From: an uncultured Clostridia bacterium
GTDB lineage: Bacteria; Bacillota; Clostridia; Christensenellales; Aristaeellaceae
Reading direction: 5' to 3'
Length of the DNA stretch: 64,000 nucleotides
NCBI GenBank assembly: GCA_934632155.1
Contig: CAKTXZ010000006.1
Span: 74,136 to 138,135 of the forward strand
Under the pieces are notes generated by a model. It did no database searches. It was not told the DNA's origin and saw only the letters and a list, made by a program, of their open reading frames with translations. Positions 7,321-16,015 of the stretch are shown here, in pieces; the first letter of the stretch is position 1; each line of letters opens with the position of its first letter. Made by a program: the position numbers and the translations under genes.

Positions 7321-9879
7321 TTGAAAAGAAACACAATGCGTTTTTTGGCCTTGATTACGGCGCTCGTTTTGTTCACCGGCAGCGCGCTGGCGTATGATAA
7401 GCTGCAAAAGGGAGATCATAATAATCAGGTTGCCGCCATGCAGCAGGCGCTGCGGAGTCTTGGCTATTCCATCACGGTGGACGGCAAGTACGGCACGGGC
7501 ACGGTTGCGGTAATCAAATCCTTTCAGCGCAATCACGGCCTGAAGGTCGACGGCGTGGCGGGCGACCAAACGCTCACGCTGCTCTATTCCCTCACCGGCT
7601 CCGGCACGCCGATTCCCGGCGGAAACCCCACGCCCATTCCCACCCCCGTGCCCGCCTCCGGCGGATGGGCCGCCACCGTCGTCACCACCGGCGGCTCGCT
7701 GAATTTGCGTGCCTCGGCCAGAGGCGGCGCCAATATCATCACAACCATCCCCAACGGCGCGCGCGTCACGGTCACGTCCCGCGGCGGCACATGGTGCAGC
7801 GTACAGTATAACGGATACGCCGGCTTTGTTATGACGCAGTTTCTTTCCTTCGGCGGCACGGCGCCAACCGCCGCTCCCACCGCGATTCCCACCGCTGCGC
7901 CCACCCAGCCCGGCGGCGTGCTGTGCTACGCCACGGTAACGACCACGGGCGGCTCGCTCAACCTGCGCGAATCGGCCAGAGCCAACGCCCGCGTCATCAT
8001 GACCATTCCCTTCGGCGCTTCGCTGCCGATCTACAGCCGCGGCGACGTTTGGTGCCAGACGAGCTATGCCGGCGCAGTTGGCTATGTCATGACCCAGTTT
8101 CTTTCCTTTGGCTCAGCGCCGACCGCCGCGTCCACGCAAACACCCGCTCTGCCCACCACGACGCCCTCGCAGGCCGTTACCGCCTACGCCTACGTTCAAA
8201 CCACCGGCGGTTCGCTCAACCTGCGTCAGGCCGCGCGCTCAGGCGCAAAGGTGCTTACCACCATCCCCTTCGGCGCGCAGGTTGCCGTTACGTCGCGCGG
8301 ATCCACATGGTGCGGCGTGATTTATAACGGCATATCCGGCTATGCCATGACGAGCTTTTTACGCTTTGAGCAGTCGGCGGCGACGCCCACGCCCATTCCG
8401 ACCGTCGCGCCCCAGCCCACCGGTCAGGCTCCATCCGGAACCATCGCCTATGTTCAAACCACCGGCGGCTCGCTGAATCTGCGCCGGGAAGCGCGCTCGG
8501 GCGCCAACATCATTACGACCATTCCCAACGGAACCGCGCTTCAGGTAATTACCCGCAACGTCGCGTGGTGCCAAGTGCTGTATAACGGCCAAACCGGCTA
8601 CGTTATGACGGATTTCCTTCGCTTTAGCGGCGCGACGGAAACGCCCGCGCCCACCGCCGCGCCTACGCCCACGCAGGGCAGCGGCTCCGTGTATGCCATT
8701 GTGACCACGTCCGGCGGTTCGCTGAATCTTCGCGCCGAAAAATCCGGCAATGCGAAGGTGCTCACAACCATTCCCAACGCCGCCTCCGTCTTGGTCTACC
8801 AGCGCGGCAGCGATTGGTGCGCCGTTTCCTATGCGGGCACGTCCGGCTATGTCATGACCCGATACCTGACCTTCCTTGGCGCCGCGCCCACCCCCGGCGT
8901 TACCCCGACGCCCGCCGCGGATGACGACCCTTCCGTTTATAAGCGTACGCTCAGAAGCGGCATGGTCGGCGAAGACGTTTCGTGGGTGCAAAGCCGCCTG
9001 ATTGCGCTGGGCTATTCCGCCGTGCAAACCGGCGTGTACGACGCGAAAACAATCGCCGCCGTCAAGGCCTTCCAAGGCCAGAACGCCCTGAGTGCGGACG
9101 GCGTCGCCGGATCCCAAACCTTCGCCATGCTGCGTTCCTCCAACGCGCGCCGGGCGGACGACGCGCCGCTCAATTACACCACACTGCGCGTGGACGACAA
9201 GGGCGAGGCCGTGACCTCCATGCAAAAGGCGCTCAAGGCGCTGGGCTATACGGTTGCGGTAAACGGCGAATTCGACGTGGCGACGCACAACGCCGTGGTG
9301 GCCTTCCAGCAGCGCAACAGCCTGCCCATCAGCGGCATTGCCGACGCGCTGACCCGGCAGTTGATTCACAGTGAAAACGCCAACCCGGCCTCCACGCCCG
9401 TTCAGGAGCTGCCCGCGGACGAAGGAAAGATCGCCGGCCCGGCTCGGGATGAAATCAAGCTGCTGCACTGGTTCGACCAGATCAAACCCACCATCAGCGC
9501 GGGGCAAAAGGTGCTCATTTACGACCCGAACACCAGCATTTCGTGGCAGCTGAAGCTTTATTCACTGGGCCGGCACGCAGACAGCGAGCCCGCCTCTTGG
9601 CGCGATACGCAGCTCATGAACCGTTCCTTCGGCTCCTCGTCGTGGACGATTCACCCCGTCTATGTGCAGCTTCCCGACGGAAAATGGACCATGGCCACCA
9701 TGCATAACCGCCCGCATCTGTACGGCAGCATTACGGATAACGGCTTCGGCGGTCACCTGTGCGTCCATTTCCTGCGCGATATGGACGAATGCTCCAAGAA
9801 CGACCCGAACTATGGCGTAAACAACCAAAAGACCCTGCGCAGCGCATGGAAGGCGCTGACGGGTGAAGCCGTGGATTAA
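7321..9879 (+). CDS. Secreted wall-binding protein: peptidoglycan-binding and five SH3b repeats, unassigned C-terminal domain
   Basis: An 852-residue exported protein. The start is TTG 7321, with GAGGAGG 8 bases upstream, which gives a compact signal peptide (residues 1-24, ending GSALA). Order: a PG_binding_1 domain (about 26-85); five SH3b repeats (about 118-178, 203-262, 290-350, 375-435, 457-518), each starting with TTGGSLNLR or similar and ending in GYVMT-type strands; two more PG_binding_1 domains (about 543-605 and 619-682). Pro/Thr linkers separate the repeats. The last 140 residues form a distinct domain containing GHLCVHFLRD (His812, Cys814, His816), perhaps catalytic. It should sit in the cell wall and bind peptide stems. 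Enzymatic activity is not shown. Confidence 0.85.
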   Translation: MKRNTMRFLALITALVLFTGSALAYDKLQKGDHNNQVAAMQQALRSLGYSITVDGKYGTGTVAVIKSFQRNHGLKVDGVAGDQTLTLLYSLTGSGTPIPGGNPTPIPTPVPASGGWAATVVTTGGSLNLRASARGGANIITTIPNGARVTVTSRGGTWCSVQYNGYAGFVMTQFLSFGGTAPTAAPTAIPTAAPTQPGGVLCYATVTTTGGSLNLRESARANARVIMTIPFGASLPIYSRGDVWCQTSYAGAVGYVMTQFLSFGSAPTAASTQTPALPTTTPSQAVTAYAYVQTTGGSLNLRQAARSGAKVLTTIPFGAQVAVTSRGSTWCGVIYNGISGYAMTSFLRFEQSAATPTPIPTVAPQPTGQAPSGTIAYVQTTGGSLNLRREARSGANIITTIPNGTALQVITRNVAWCQVLYNGQTGYVMTDFLRFSGATETPAPTAAPTPTQGSGSVYAIVTTSGGSLNLRAEKSGNAKVLTTIPNAASVLVYQRGSDWCAVSYAGTSGYVMTRYLTFLGAAPTPGVTPTPAADDDPSVYKRTLRSGMVGEDVSWVQSRLIALGYSAVQTGVYDAKTIAAVKAFQGQNALSADGVAGSQTFAMLRSSNARRADDAPLNYTTLRVDDKGEAVTSMQKALKALGYTVAVNGEFDVATHNAVVAFQQRNSLPISGIADALTRQLIHSENANPASTPVQELPADEGKIAGPARDEIKLLHWFDQIKPTISAGQKVLIYDPNTSISWQLKLYSLGRHADSEPASWRDTQLMNRSFGSSSWTIHPVYVQLPDGKWTMATMHNRPHLYGSITDNGFGGHLCVHFLRDMDECSKNDPNYGVNNQKTLRSAWKALTGEAVD

Positions 9880-10015
9880 ACCCGCCGTACAAATGCGCAG
9901 GCGCGACTTTTCGCCGAATGAAACGGCGGGCTTTCCGGCCGGCGATCCTCCAAGCAAGCCGCCGCAGCCCGCCGACAGCGAACCATACGATACCTTCTGA
10001 AGGGAGATTTTCAAC

Positions 10016-10396
10016 ATGGCCAAGCAATTAATCCACACCGACGCCGCCCCGCGCGCCATCGGCCCCTACGCGCAGGCGACCCTTGCCAACGGCATGATCT
10101 ACGCCTCCGGCCAACTGGGGCTTGACCCCATGACCGGCGCGCTTTGCGAGGGAATCGAAGCGCAAACGCATCAGGCGCTGCGCAATTTGGGCGCAGTTCT
10201 TTCCGCCGGCGGCGCTTCCTTTGACGACGTGGTCAAAACGACGGTCTTTCTCAAGAACTTTGACGATTTTTCCGCCGTCAACGCAATCTATGAAAGCTAT
10301 TTTTCCATTTCTTTTCCCGCCCGCAGCTGCGTACAGGTCGCCAAGCTGCCCAAGGATGCGCTGATTGAAATCGAGTGTTTCGCCGTCGCGCCCTAA
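10016..10396 (+). CDS. ridA: RidA family enamine/imine deaminase
   Basis: A 126-residue cytosolic protein of the YjgF/YER057c/UK114 family, full length. Family signatures include AIGPYAQA near the start, ASGQLGLDP, the KTTVFLKNFDDF segment, and the C-terminal ARSCVQVAKLPKDALIEIECFAVA, where Arg and Glu are the usual active-site residues. It hydrolyses reactive 2-aminoacrylate and related imines made by PLP enzymes. The ATG follows AAGGGAG by about 9 bases. It lies 136 bases after the SH3b protein gene and is followed by a weak terminator. Confidence 0.92.
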   Translation: MAKQLIHTDAAPRAIGPYAQATLANGMIYASGQLGLDPMTGALCEGIEAQTHQALRNLGAVLSAGGASFDDVVKTTVFLKNFDDFSAVNAIYESYFSISFPARSCVQVAKLPKDALIEIECFAVAP

Positions 10397-10429
10397 AGCG
10401 ATGGAAAAAACATCAAAAGCAACGGCATT

Positions 10430-10478
10430 CGTTCCGGCCTGCGCAAGCAATGCATAGACCGGGACGTTTCTTATTTTT
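10430..10478 (+). terminator. Probable terminator after ridA
   Basis: Arms CGTTCCGG (10430-10437) and CCGGGACG (10459-10466) pair with one G-U wobble and are followed by TTTCTTATTTTT. Confidence 0.5.
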
Positions 10479-10555
10479 CGCGATTTTTTGCAGGATTTTC
10501 ATTTTTTGCGCAGAATTTCTGCTGCGTTGACATTTTCACGAATCGAGGGATTTAC

Positions 10556-11371
10556 ATGCAGCAGGAACGTATCATGATTCAGTCCACAGACGGCGCGCAG
10601 ATTGCGCTGGATACTTACATTGCGCACGCCTCAGAAGAGGTTAATGCGGATATCCGGCGTCCCGCCGTGCTGATTTGCCCCGGCGGCGGCTATGTTTTTT
10701 GCTCCGAGCGCGAGGCGGAGCCTGTCGCGCTGCGTTTTGTCACGCTTGGCTTCAATGCGTTTGTGGTGTGGTATCGCGTTGCGCCCAACCGCTTCCCCGC
10801 CCCCCAGCAGGACGCGGCGGCCGCGCTGGCCTATATTCGCTCCCATGCGGATAGCCTGCACACCGATTCTAACCGCATTGCCGTCATGGGCTTTTCCGCA
10901 GGCGGTCACTTGGCGGGCAGCCTCAGCGTCATGTGGCAGCGCGCCGCGCTTTGGGAGCCGCTCGGTCTCACGCCCGAGGATGTTCGCCCCAACGCCGCCG
11001 TGCTTTGCTATCCTGTAATTGTCAGCGGAAAGCACGCGCATCAGGGATCGTTTGAGGCGCTGACCGGCACGAAGGATCAGGCGATTCACGCCGATTATTC
11101 TCTGGACAGGCTGGTCACGCCCGAATGCCCGCCCGTCTTTCTGTGGCATACGTATACGGACGCCTGCGTCCCGGTGGAAAACAGCCTGATGATGGGCGCC
11201 GCGCTGGCGGAGCATCACGTCCCCGCCGAGATGCACATTTTCCCGCGCGGCCCTCACGGCCTTTCGCTGGCTAACGAGGAAACCTCCGCCCCCAGCTGGA
11301 CGGACGCCATTCAGCCCGCCTGTCAGGGCTGGCCGGAAATGGCCGCGCGTTTCCTGAAAGCAGTCATGTGA
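10556..11371 (+). CDS. Alpha/beta hydrolase, acetyl-xylan-esterase/lipase-like
   Basis: A 271-residue cytosolic hydrolase. It has the oxyanion-hole motif CPGGGY near residue 43, the nucleophile elbow GFSAGGH, an acidic residue in WHTYTDACVPVEN, and the catalytic His in RGPHGLSLA, in the order expected for the family. Such enzymes (BD-FAE and Axe-like) remove acetyl groups from xylo-oligosaccharides or other sugars. The ATG is preceded by GAGGG. It is flanked by terminators at 10430-10478 and 11391-11447, so it is probably a single-gene unit. The true substrate is not evident. Confidence 0.8.
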   Translation: MQQERIMIQSTDGAQIALDTYIAHASEEVNADIRRPAVLICPGGGYVFCSEREAEPVALRFVTLGFNAFVVWYRVAPNRFPAPQQDAAAALAYIRSHADSLHTDSNRIAVMGFSAGGHLAGSLSVMWQRAALWEPLGLTPEDVRPNAAVLCYPVIVSGKHAHQGSFEALTGTKDQAIHADYSLDRLVTPECPPVFLWHTYTDACVPVENSLMMGAALAEHHVPAEMHIFPRGPHGLSLANEETSAPSWTDAIQPACQGWPEMAARFLKAVM

Positions 11372-11390
11372 TAGCATCCATCCCAATGGA

Positions 11391-11447
11391 AAAAGCAGCC
11401 GGTTATCCCAAGCGTCGTTTCGTACGCCCGGAAAACCGGCTGCTTTT
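11391..11447. terminator. Bidirectional terminator between esterase and engB
   Basis: Arms 11391-11404 and 11434-11447 (AAAAGCAGCCGGTT and its complement) form a perfect 14-base stem. There is a T-run after the hairpin on both strands. Confidence 0.85.
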
Positions 11448-11449
11448 TT

Positions 11450-11618
11450 CGTATATAGATATGCTCGGGTGAATCAGGGGAACAGGTCGAACGCATTGCT
11501 GCCCGCCGCTGCGACCCGAAAGCAACCGTGCCCGGCTAGCTGCGTTGACCGGCGAAGGCCCGCGCCGGCGCAGAAGGCCGCAGGCGGGCGGCGGCATTAT
11601 GAAAAGCGCGCGCAGCCG
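11450..11618. other. GC-rich non-coding stretch with strong folding, possible structured RNA
   Basis: This lies between the convergent esterase and engB. On the plus strand it folds into GCU-CGGGU pairing with ACCCG-AA-AGC (about 11463-11525), enclosing purine-rich segments (GAAUCA, GGGGAACAGGUCGAAC), followed by a second hairpin with CUGCG and CCGGCG helices pairing to CGCCGG and CGCAG. The regular helices with A-rich joints look like a functional RNA on the plus strand. However, the only terminator nearby would end a minus-strand transcript. No reading frame here is convincing. I cannot name a family: it lacks the GGAAG loop of SRP RNA and the conserved starts of RNase P or tmRNA. Confidence 0.35.
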
Positions 11619-12224
11619 CTACGCCTCGTTATGCGGCGACTCCGCATCCGCCAGCGCCTGCGCAATCTTTTCAAGCAGCGCCTCACGCCCGTCCCCCGTT
11701 TCGGCGGAATAGCATATCACCTGCCACGGCTGAATCTGAAGCTGGCGGCAAATGGGCGCCAAATACTTCATCCGCGCGCCGCGGGAAATTTTGTCTGCCT
11801 TGGTCGCCACAACCAGAAACGGCAAGCCCATCGCACGCAGAAACGCATTCATCTGCAGGTCGTCCTGCGTCGGCTCATGCCGGATATCCACCAGATGCAG
11901 CGTCAGGCACAGCGCCTTCGTCTCGCGGAAATACGCCTCCATCATTTCGCCCCAGCGAAGCTTTTCCTGCTTGTCCACCTTGGCGAAGCCATAGCCCGGC
12001 AGGTCGACCAGATGAAAGCTGTTATTGAGCAGAAACAGATTAATCAGACGTGTTTTCCCCGGCGTAGCGCTGGTTCGCGCCAACGCCTTGCGGCGGCACA
12101 GGCTATTGATTAAGGAGGATTTGCCCACATTGCTTTTCCCGGCCACCGCGATCTGCGGAAGCGCGGGCGTCGGCGGAGCATAGGCGCTCATGCTGGTTAC
12201 AAATTCGGCGGCTTGAATTTCCAT
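11619..12224 (-). CDS. engB: Ribosome biogenesis GTP-binding protein YsxC/EngB
   Basis: A 201-residue GTPase of full family length. G1 is GKSNVGKSS, the switch region includes the TPGKT threonine, G3 is DLPGYG, and G4 is TKAD. It acts in assembly of the 50S ribosomal subunit. It follows lon by 19 bases on the same strand, the common lon-engB order in Firmicutes. The 3' region runs into the GC-rich stretch and the terminator at 11391-11447. Confidence 0.95.
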   Translation of the reverse strand: MEIQAAEFVTSMSAYAPPTPALPQIAVAGKSNVGKSSLINSLCRRKALARTSATPGKTRLINLFLLNNSFHLVDLPGYGFAKVDKQEKLRWGEMMEAYFRETKALCLTLHLVDIRHEPTQDDLQMNAFLRAMGLPFLVVATKADKISRGARMKYLAPICRQLQIQPWQVICYSAETGDGREALLEKIAQALADAESPHNEA

Positions 12225-12243
12225 GCGTCGGCTCGCTTTCGTA

Positions 12244-14592
12244 TTACTCCGTTTGCGCGGGCAGCAGCGCCACGCGCAGCACGTCTTCGATGGTATCGGT
12301 CAAAACGATTTCGAACTGCGCCAGCACGTGCGGCGGCACATCCTCCAAATCTTTTTTATTTTCACGCGGCAGGAGAATGGTTTTCAGCCCCGCGCGATAG
12401 GCGGCCAGCAGCTTTTCCTTCACGCCGCCGATCGGCAGAACGCGCCCGCGCAGCGTAATTTCGCCGGTCATTGCCACATCCTGACGCACCCTCCTGCCGC
12501 TCAGCGCTGAGACCAGCGCCGTCGCCATCGTCACGCCTGCGGAAGGCCCGTCCTTGGGCACTGCGCCCTCGGGCACATGCACATGAATGTCCAGATTTTT
12601 ATAGAACTCCGGGTCAACGCCATATTCCGTCGCGTGCGCACGCACCCATGAACGCGCCGCCTGCGCCGATTCCTTCATCACGTCGCCCAGCTGCCCCGTT
12701 AATTGCAGTTGTCCGCTTCCCGGCATGGTAGCGCATTCCACGGCCAGCGTTTCGCCGCCCACCGTAGTATAGGCCAAGCCGTTCACCACGCCGATCTGCG
12801 GCGCTTTTTCGGGCAGATCGCGCAGATAGCGCGGCGCGCCCAGATATTTCTCCACAACAGCCGGGGTTATGGATACGCTTTCGCATTCATCGCTGAGCAT
12901 ATCCACCGCAGCCTTACGCACCACGCGGGCAATCGTCCGGCTCAGCGTGCGCACACCCGCCTCCCGCGTATAGCCCTCGATGATATGCTTCATGGCCGCG
13001 TCGCTCACGCGCACGGCGCGCGGCGGCAGGCCGTGCTCCTGCGTCTGCTTGGGCAGCAGGTGCTTCTTGGCGATGTGCAGCTTTTCCTCCTCCGTGTAGC
13101 TGGGCACCTCGATAATTTCCATCCTGTCCAGCAGGGGGCCGGGAATCGTATCCACGGAATTGGCGGTGGTAATAAACATCACGCGCGACAAATCCACCGG
13201 CAACTCCAGATAATGATCGCGGAAGGCGAAATTCTGCTCGCTGTCGAGCACCTCCAGCATGGCCGAGGCCGGATCGCCGCGGAAATCGTGGCTCATTTTG
13301 TCGATCTCGTCAAACAGGAACACCGGGTTCATGGTGCCCGCCTGCTTCAATCCCGCGATGATGCGGCCGGGAATTGCGCCGACATACGTGCGCCGATGGC
13401 CGCGTATTTCAGCCTCGTCGCGTACGCCGCCGAGACTCATCTGCACAAACCTGCGCCCGACCGCCTTGGCGATGCCCTTGACAATGCTGGTTTTGCCCAC
13501 GCCCGGCGGGCCGACGAAGCAGAGGATCGGCCCCTTCATCGCGCCGTCCTGCGTGTGTATTTCCTTCATCCGGCGCACGGCCAGATATTCGATCACGCGC
13601 TCCTTGACCTTTTCCATGCCGTAATGATCGGCGTCCAGCACGCGGCGCGCGCGCTTCAAATCCAGATTATCCTGCGTGGTCTTCCCCCACGGCAAATCCA
13701 GAATCCATTCCACATAGGTACGGCTGACGCCCACCTCGGGCGTGCCGGGCGCCATGCGGGAAAGGCGATCCAGCTCGCGGCTTGCCTTTTCGCGCGCCTC
13801 GTCGTTGAGCGGCGTTTCCTCCAGCCGATGGCGAAGATCCTCAACGTCGGTCGCGTCCTTATCGCCCAGTTCTTCCTGAATGGCCTTGATTTGCTCGCGC
13901 AGGTAATAATCCTTCTGGTTTTTATCAATCTGCTTTTTCAGGCGGCTCTGCACCTGTTTTTCAATGACGGCCAGCTCTGTCTCGCGCACCAGAATGCCGC
14001 AAAGCGTTTCCAGCCGCTTTTCAACGTCGATTTCCTCGAGAATCGCCTGCCGATCCTCCACACGCGTGAGCACGTTGGCGGCAATAATGTCGGCCAGCTG
14101 ATCCGGCTTATCCACATCCGAAACCGAGCGCAGCGTTTCGCTGCTCACCCGCATGGATGCGCGCGCGTATTCGTCAAACAAATCGTGCGTCGTGCGCACC
14201 AGCGCCTGCGCCTGCGTATCGTCGGGCATGCGTTGGCGCGGCACCTCCGCATTGGCAAACCAGCAGTTCTCATCCTCCACGACGGATTCCAGAATCGCCC
14301 GGCGCTGCCCCTCGACCAGCACGCGGATGGAATCGCCCGGAAGATTGAGCACCTGCTTAATCAGCGCGATCGTTCCGACCCGGCACAGCTCGCCGGGCGT
14401 TGGATCCTCCGCGTCGCCGTCCCGCTGCGCCACCAGAAAGACCAGTTGATCCTCCACCATGGCCTTTTCCAGCGCAGCTACCGAACGCGGGCGACCCACG
14501 TCAAAATGAAGCACCATATGCGGAAACACCATCAGTCCGCGCAGCGGAATGAGGGGGAGCCGCTCCATTTGCTTTTCTTTCTTTTTAGGCAT
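12244..14592 (-). CDS. lon: ATP-dependent protease Lon (LonA type)
   Basis: A 782-residue cytosolic protease with the LonA layout: N-terminal substrate-binding domain (LPLIPLRGLMVFPHMV), a coiled middle part with YYLREQ, an AAA+ module with Walker A GPPGVGKTS and Walker B FLFDEIDKM, and the C-terminal protease domain with the catalytic serine in PKDGPSAG (about residue 684) and a Lys further on. The start is ATG 14592 (MPKKKEK) with AGGAG 5 bases upstream; longer frames have no such site. It has its own promoter at 14690-14718, directly after the truncated lonB. An inverted repeat covers the transcription start region. Confidence 0.95.
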   Translation of the reverse strand: MPKKKEKQMERLPLIPLRGLMVFPHMVLHFDVGRPRSVAALEKAMVEDQLVFLVAQRDGDAEDPTPGELCRVGTIALIKQVLNLPGDSIRVLVEGQRRAILESVVEDENCWFANAEVPRQRMPDDTQAQALVRTTHDLFDEYARASMRVSSETLRSVSDVDKPDQLADIIAANVLTRVEDRQAILEEIDVEKRLETLCGILVRETELAVIEKQVQSRLKKQIDKNQKDYYLREQIKAIQEELGDKDATDVEDLRHRLEETPLNDEAREKASRELDRLSRMAPGTPEVGVSRTYVEWILDLPWGKTTQDNLDLKRARRVLDADHYGMEKVKERVIEYLAVRRMKEIHTQDGAMKGPILCFVGPPGVGKTSIVKGIAKAVGRRFVQMSLGGVRDEAEIRGHRRTYVGAIPGRIIAGLKQAGTMNPVFLFDEIDKMSHDFRGDPASAMLEVLDSEQNFAFRDHYLELPVDLSRVMFITTANSVDTIPGPLLDRMEIIEVPSYTEEEKLHIAKKHLLPKQTQEHGLPPRAVRVSDAAMKHIIEGYTREAGVRTLSRTIARVVRKAAVDMLSDECESVSITPAVVEKYLGAPRYLRDLPEKAPQIGVVNGLAYTTVGGETLAVECATMPGSGQLQLTGQLGDVMKESAQAARSWVRAHATEYGVDPEFYKNLDIHVHVPEGAVPKDGPSAGVTMATALVSALSGRRVRQDVAMTGEITLRGRVLPIGGVKEKLLAAYRAGLKTILLPRENKKDLEDVPPHVLAQFEIVLTDTIEDVLRVALLPAQTE

Positions 14593-14662
14593 ACATACTC
14601 CTGACCCATTCATTCCCAGCCCGCGCCCATCCAACGGCTCATCGCCGTGCGGCGCGGAAAGG

Positions 14663-14683
14663 ACAAATCGTCTTGCGATTTGT
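14663..14683. promoter_or_regulatory. Perfect inverted repeat near the lon transcription start, candidate operator
   Basis: ACAAATCG (14663-14670) and CGATTTGT (14676-14683) are exact reverse complements separated by 5 bases. The repeat covers about +1 to +20 of the transcript expected from the promoter at 14690-14718. It is neither CIRCE nor a CtsR heptamer repeat. Confidence 0.4.
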
Positions 14684-14689
14684 TCCCAT

Positions 14690-14718
14690 ATTATATACGA
14701 TTGCGGGATAAATTGCAA
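14690..14718 (-). promoter_or_regulatory. Promoter of lon
   Basis: Minus strand TTGCAA (14713-14718), 17-base spacer, perfect TATAAT (14690-14695), about 100 bases before the lon ATG. Confidence 0.8.
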
Positions 14719-14721
14719 CCG

Positions 14722-15984
14722 TCACGCCCCGGTTCGCTCCATGCCGCGCGCCACGGCGGCCATCGGCGCGGGCGGCAGCGTTCCCTGCGTTTGCTTTTCC
14801 TCGCGAGCATCGCTGGGCAGCAGCAGCGCGTCCAGCGCCTGCGCCGCCGTATCGACCGGAACAACGGCGATTCCCGCCCGCGCGAAGCGTTCCAAATAAT
14901 TATCGCGCGGCACCAGCACGCGCGCAAGACCCGCGCGGCGCGCCGCCTCAATTTTTTCAGGCACGCCGCCTACCGGCTTCACATAGCCCTGCACGCTGAT
15001 TTCGCCCGTAATCGCGCTCCCCGCATCCACGGGGCGGCCTGTCAGCGCGCTGACGGCAACCACCGCCATCGCTACGCCTGCCGACGGGCCGTCCACCGGC
15101 ATACCGCCGGGGAAATTGATATGCACATCGCGATCCCCCGGCATATACCCCATCTCGCGCAGCACCGTCGTCACATTCTGCGCAGAAGAAAAGGCGGTTG
15201 ATTTCCGGCGCATGGTGTGCCCGTTGCCGCCGATTTCCTCCTCCTCCACGATGCCCGTCACGCGCACGTCGCCCCGTCCCGGGCAAACCGTCGCCTCAAT
15301 CTCCATCACCGCGCCCTGATGACTGCCGTGCACGGCAAGCCCGTGCACCGCACCCACGCGGTTTTCCTGCGCGGCGAGCACGGCGGGACGCTCGGCGTAA
15401 TGCCCCGACTGCGCCACCCATTCCATGTCGTCGTCCGTAATGTGGCGGCGCTTTTCCAATTGCGCCAGCCCGGACGCCATTTGCACCATATTCACCGCAT
15501 CGCGCCCGCACGCGGCAAAGCGCCCGGCAATTTTCGCCGTTTTGCGGCTCATTTCAAAGCCCGCGCGCTGCGCCGCCCGAAAGGCGATCGTCTCAATCTC
15601 ATCCGGCTCCAGCGCACGGAAAAAAATTTCCATGCAGCGGGAACGCAGCGCAGGCGGCAGCTCCTCCGGGCTGCGCGTCGTCGCGCCGATCAGGCGAAAA
15701 TCAGCCGGCATGCCCTGCTTGAAAATTTCATGGACATAGCGCGGCACATTGCGATCGTCCGCGTTATAATAAGCGGATTCAAAATGAACCTTACGATCCT
15801 CCAGCACCTTGAGCAGCTTGTTCATCTGGATAGGATGCAATTCGCCGATCTCATCCAGAAACAATACGCCGCCATGCGCACGGCTGACCGCGCCGGGCTT
15901 GGGCTGCGGCACGCCCTGAATGCCCAGCGGCCCGGCGCCCTGGTAAATCGGATCATGCACGCTACCAATCAGAGGGTCTGCTAT
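14722..15984 (-). pseudogene. lonB: LonB-type ATP-dependent protease, N-terminally truncated
   Basis: About 420 codons that match the C-terminal three quarters of sporulation protease LonB. Present are IADPLIGSVHDPIYQGAG, Walker B GVLFLDEIGEL, sensor region RLIGATTR, and the protease domain with GPSAG and the catalytic Lys region. Full LonB has about 140 more residues in front, including the Walker A loop GPPGVGKT; these are absent. The homologous frame can be followed only to about 15984, and an in-frame TGA lies at 16000-16002, followed at once by the S66 peptidase stop (16016). A GTG at 15960 is the first possible start and has no ribosome binding site. A deletion apparently removed the 5' end, so the product cannot bind ATP normally. 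Confidence 0.8.
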
Positions 15985-16015
15985 GCGGCGGTTTTGTCGT
16001 CAAAAAATCGTCCCG

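Noticed and set aside
9881..9930. Hairpin CCCGCCGT/ACGGCGGG as terminator of the SH3b gene
   Set aside because: The loop is long and no T-run follows; pairing by chance in GC-rich DNA is likely.
11450..11618. SRP RNA, tmRNA or RNase P RNA gene
   Set aside because: The GGAAG-type SRP loop, the tmRNA tRNA-like end and the GAGGAAAGUC of RNase P are absent on both strands.
12703..14604. Long plus-strand open frame (633 codons) antisense to lon
   Set aside because: His/Arg-rich shadow frame caused by GC-rich third positions of lon; no family match, and lon itself has all motifs.
14663..14683. CIRCE or CtsR site at lon
   Set aside because: The repeat does not match TTAGCACTC-N9-GAGTGCTAA nor the CtsR heptamers; kept only as an unknown inverted repeat.
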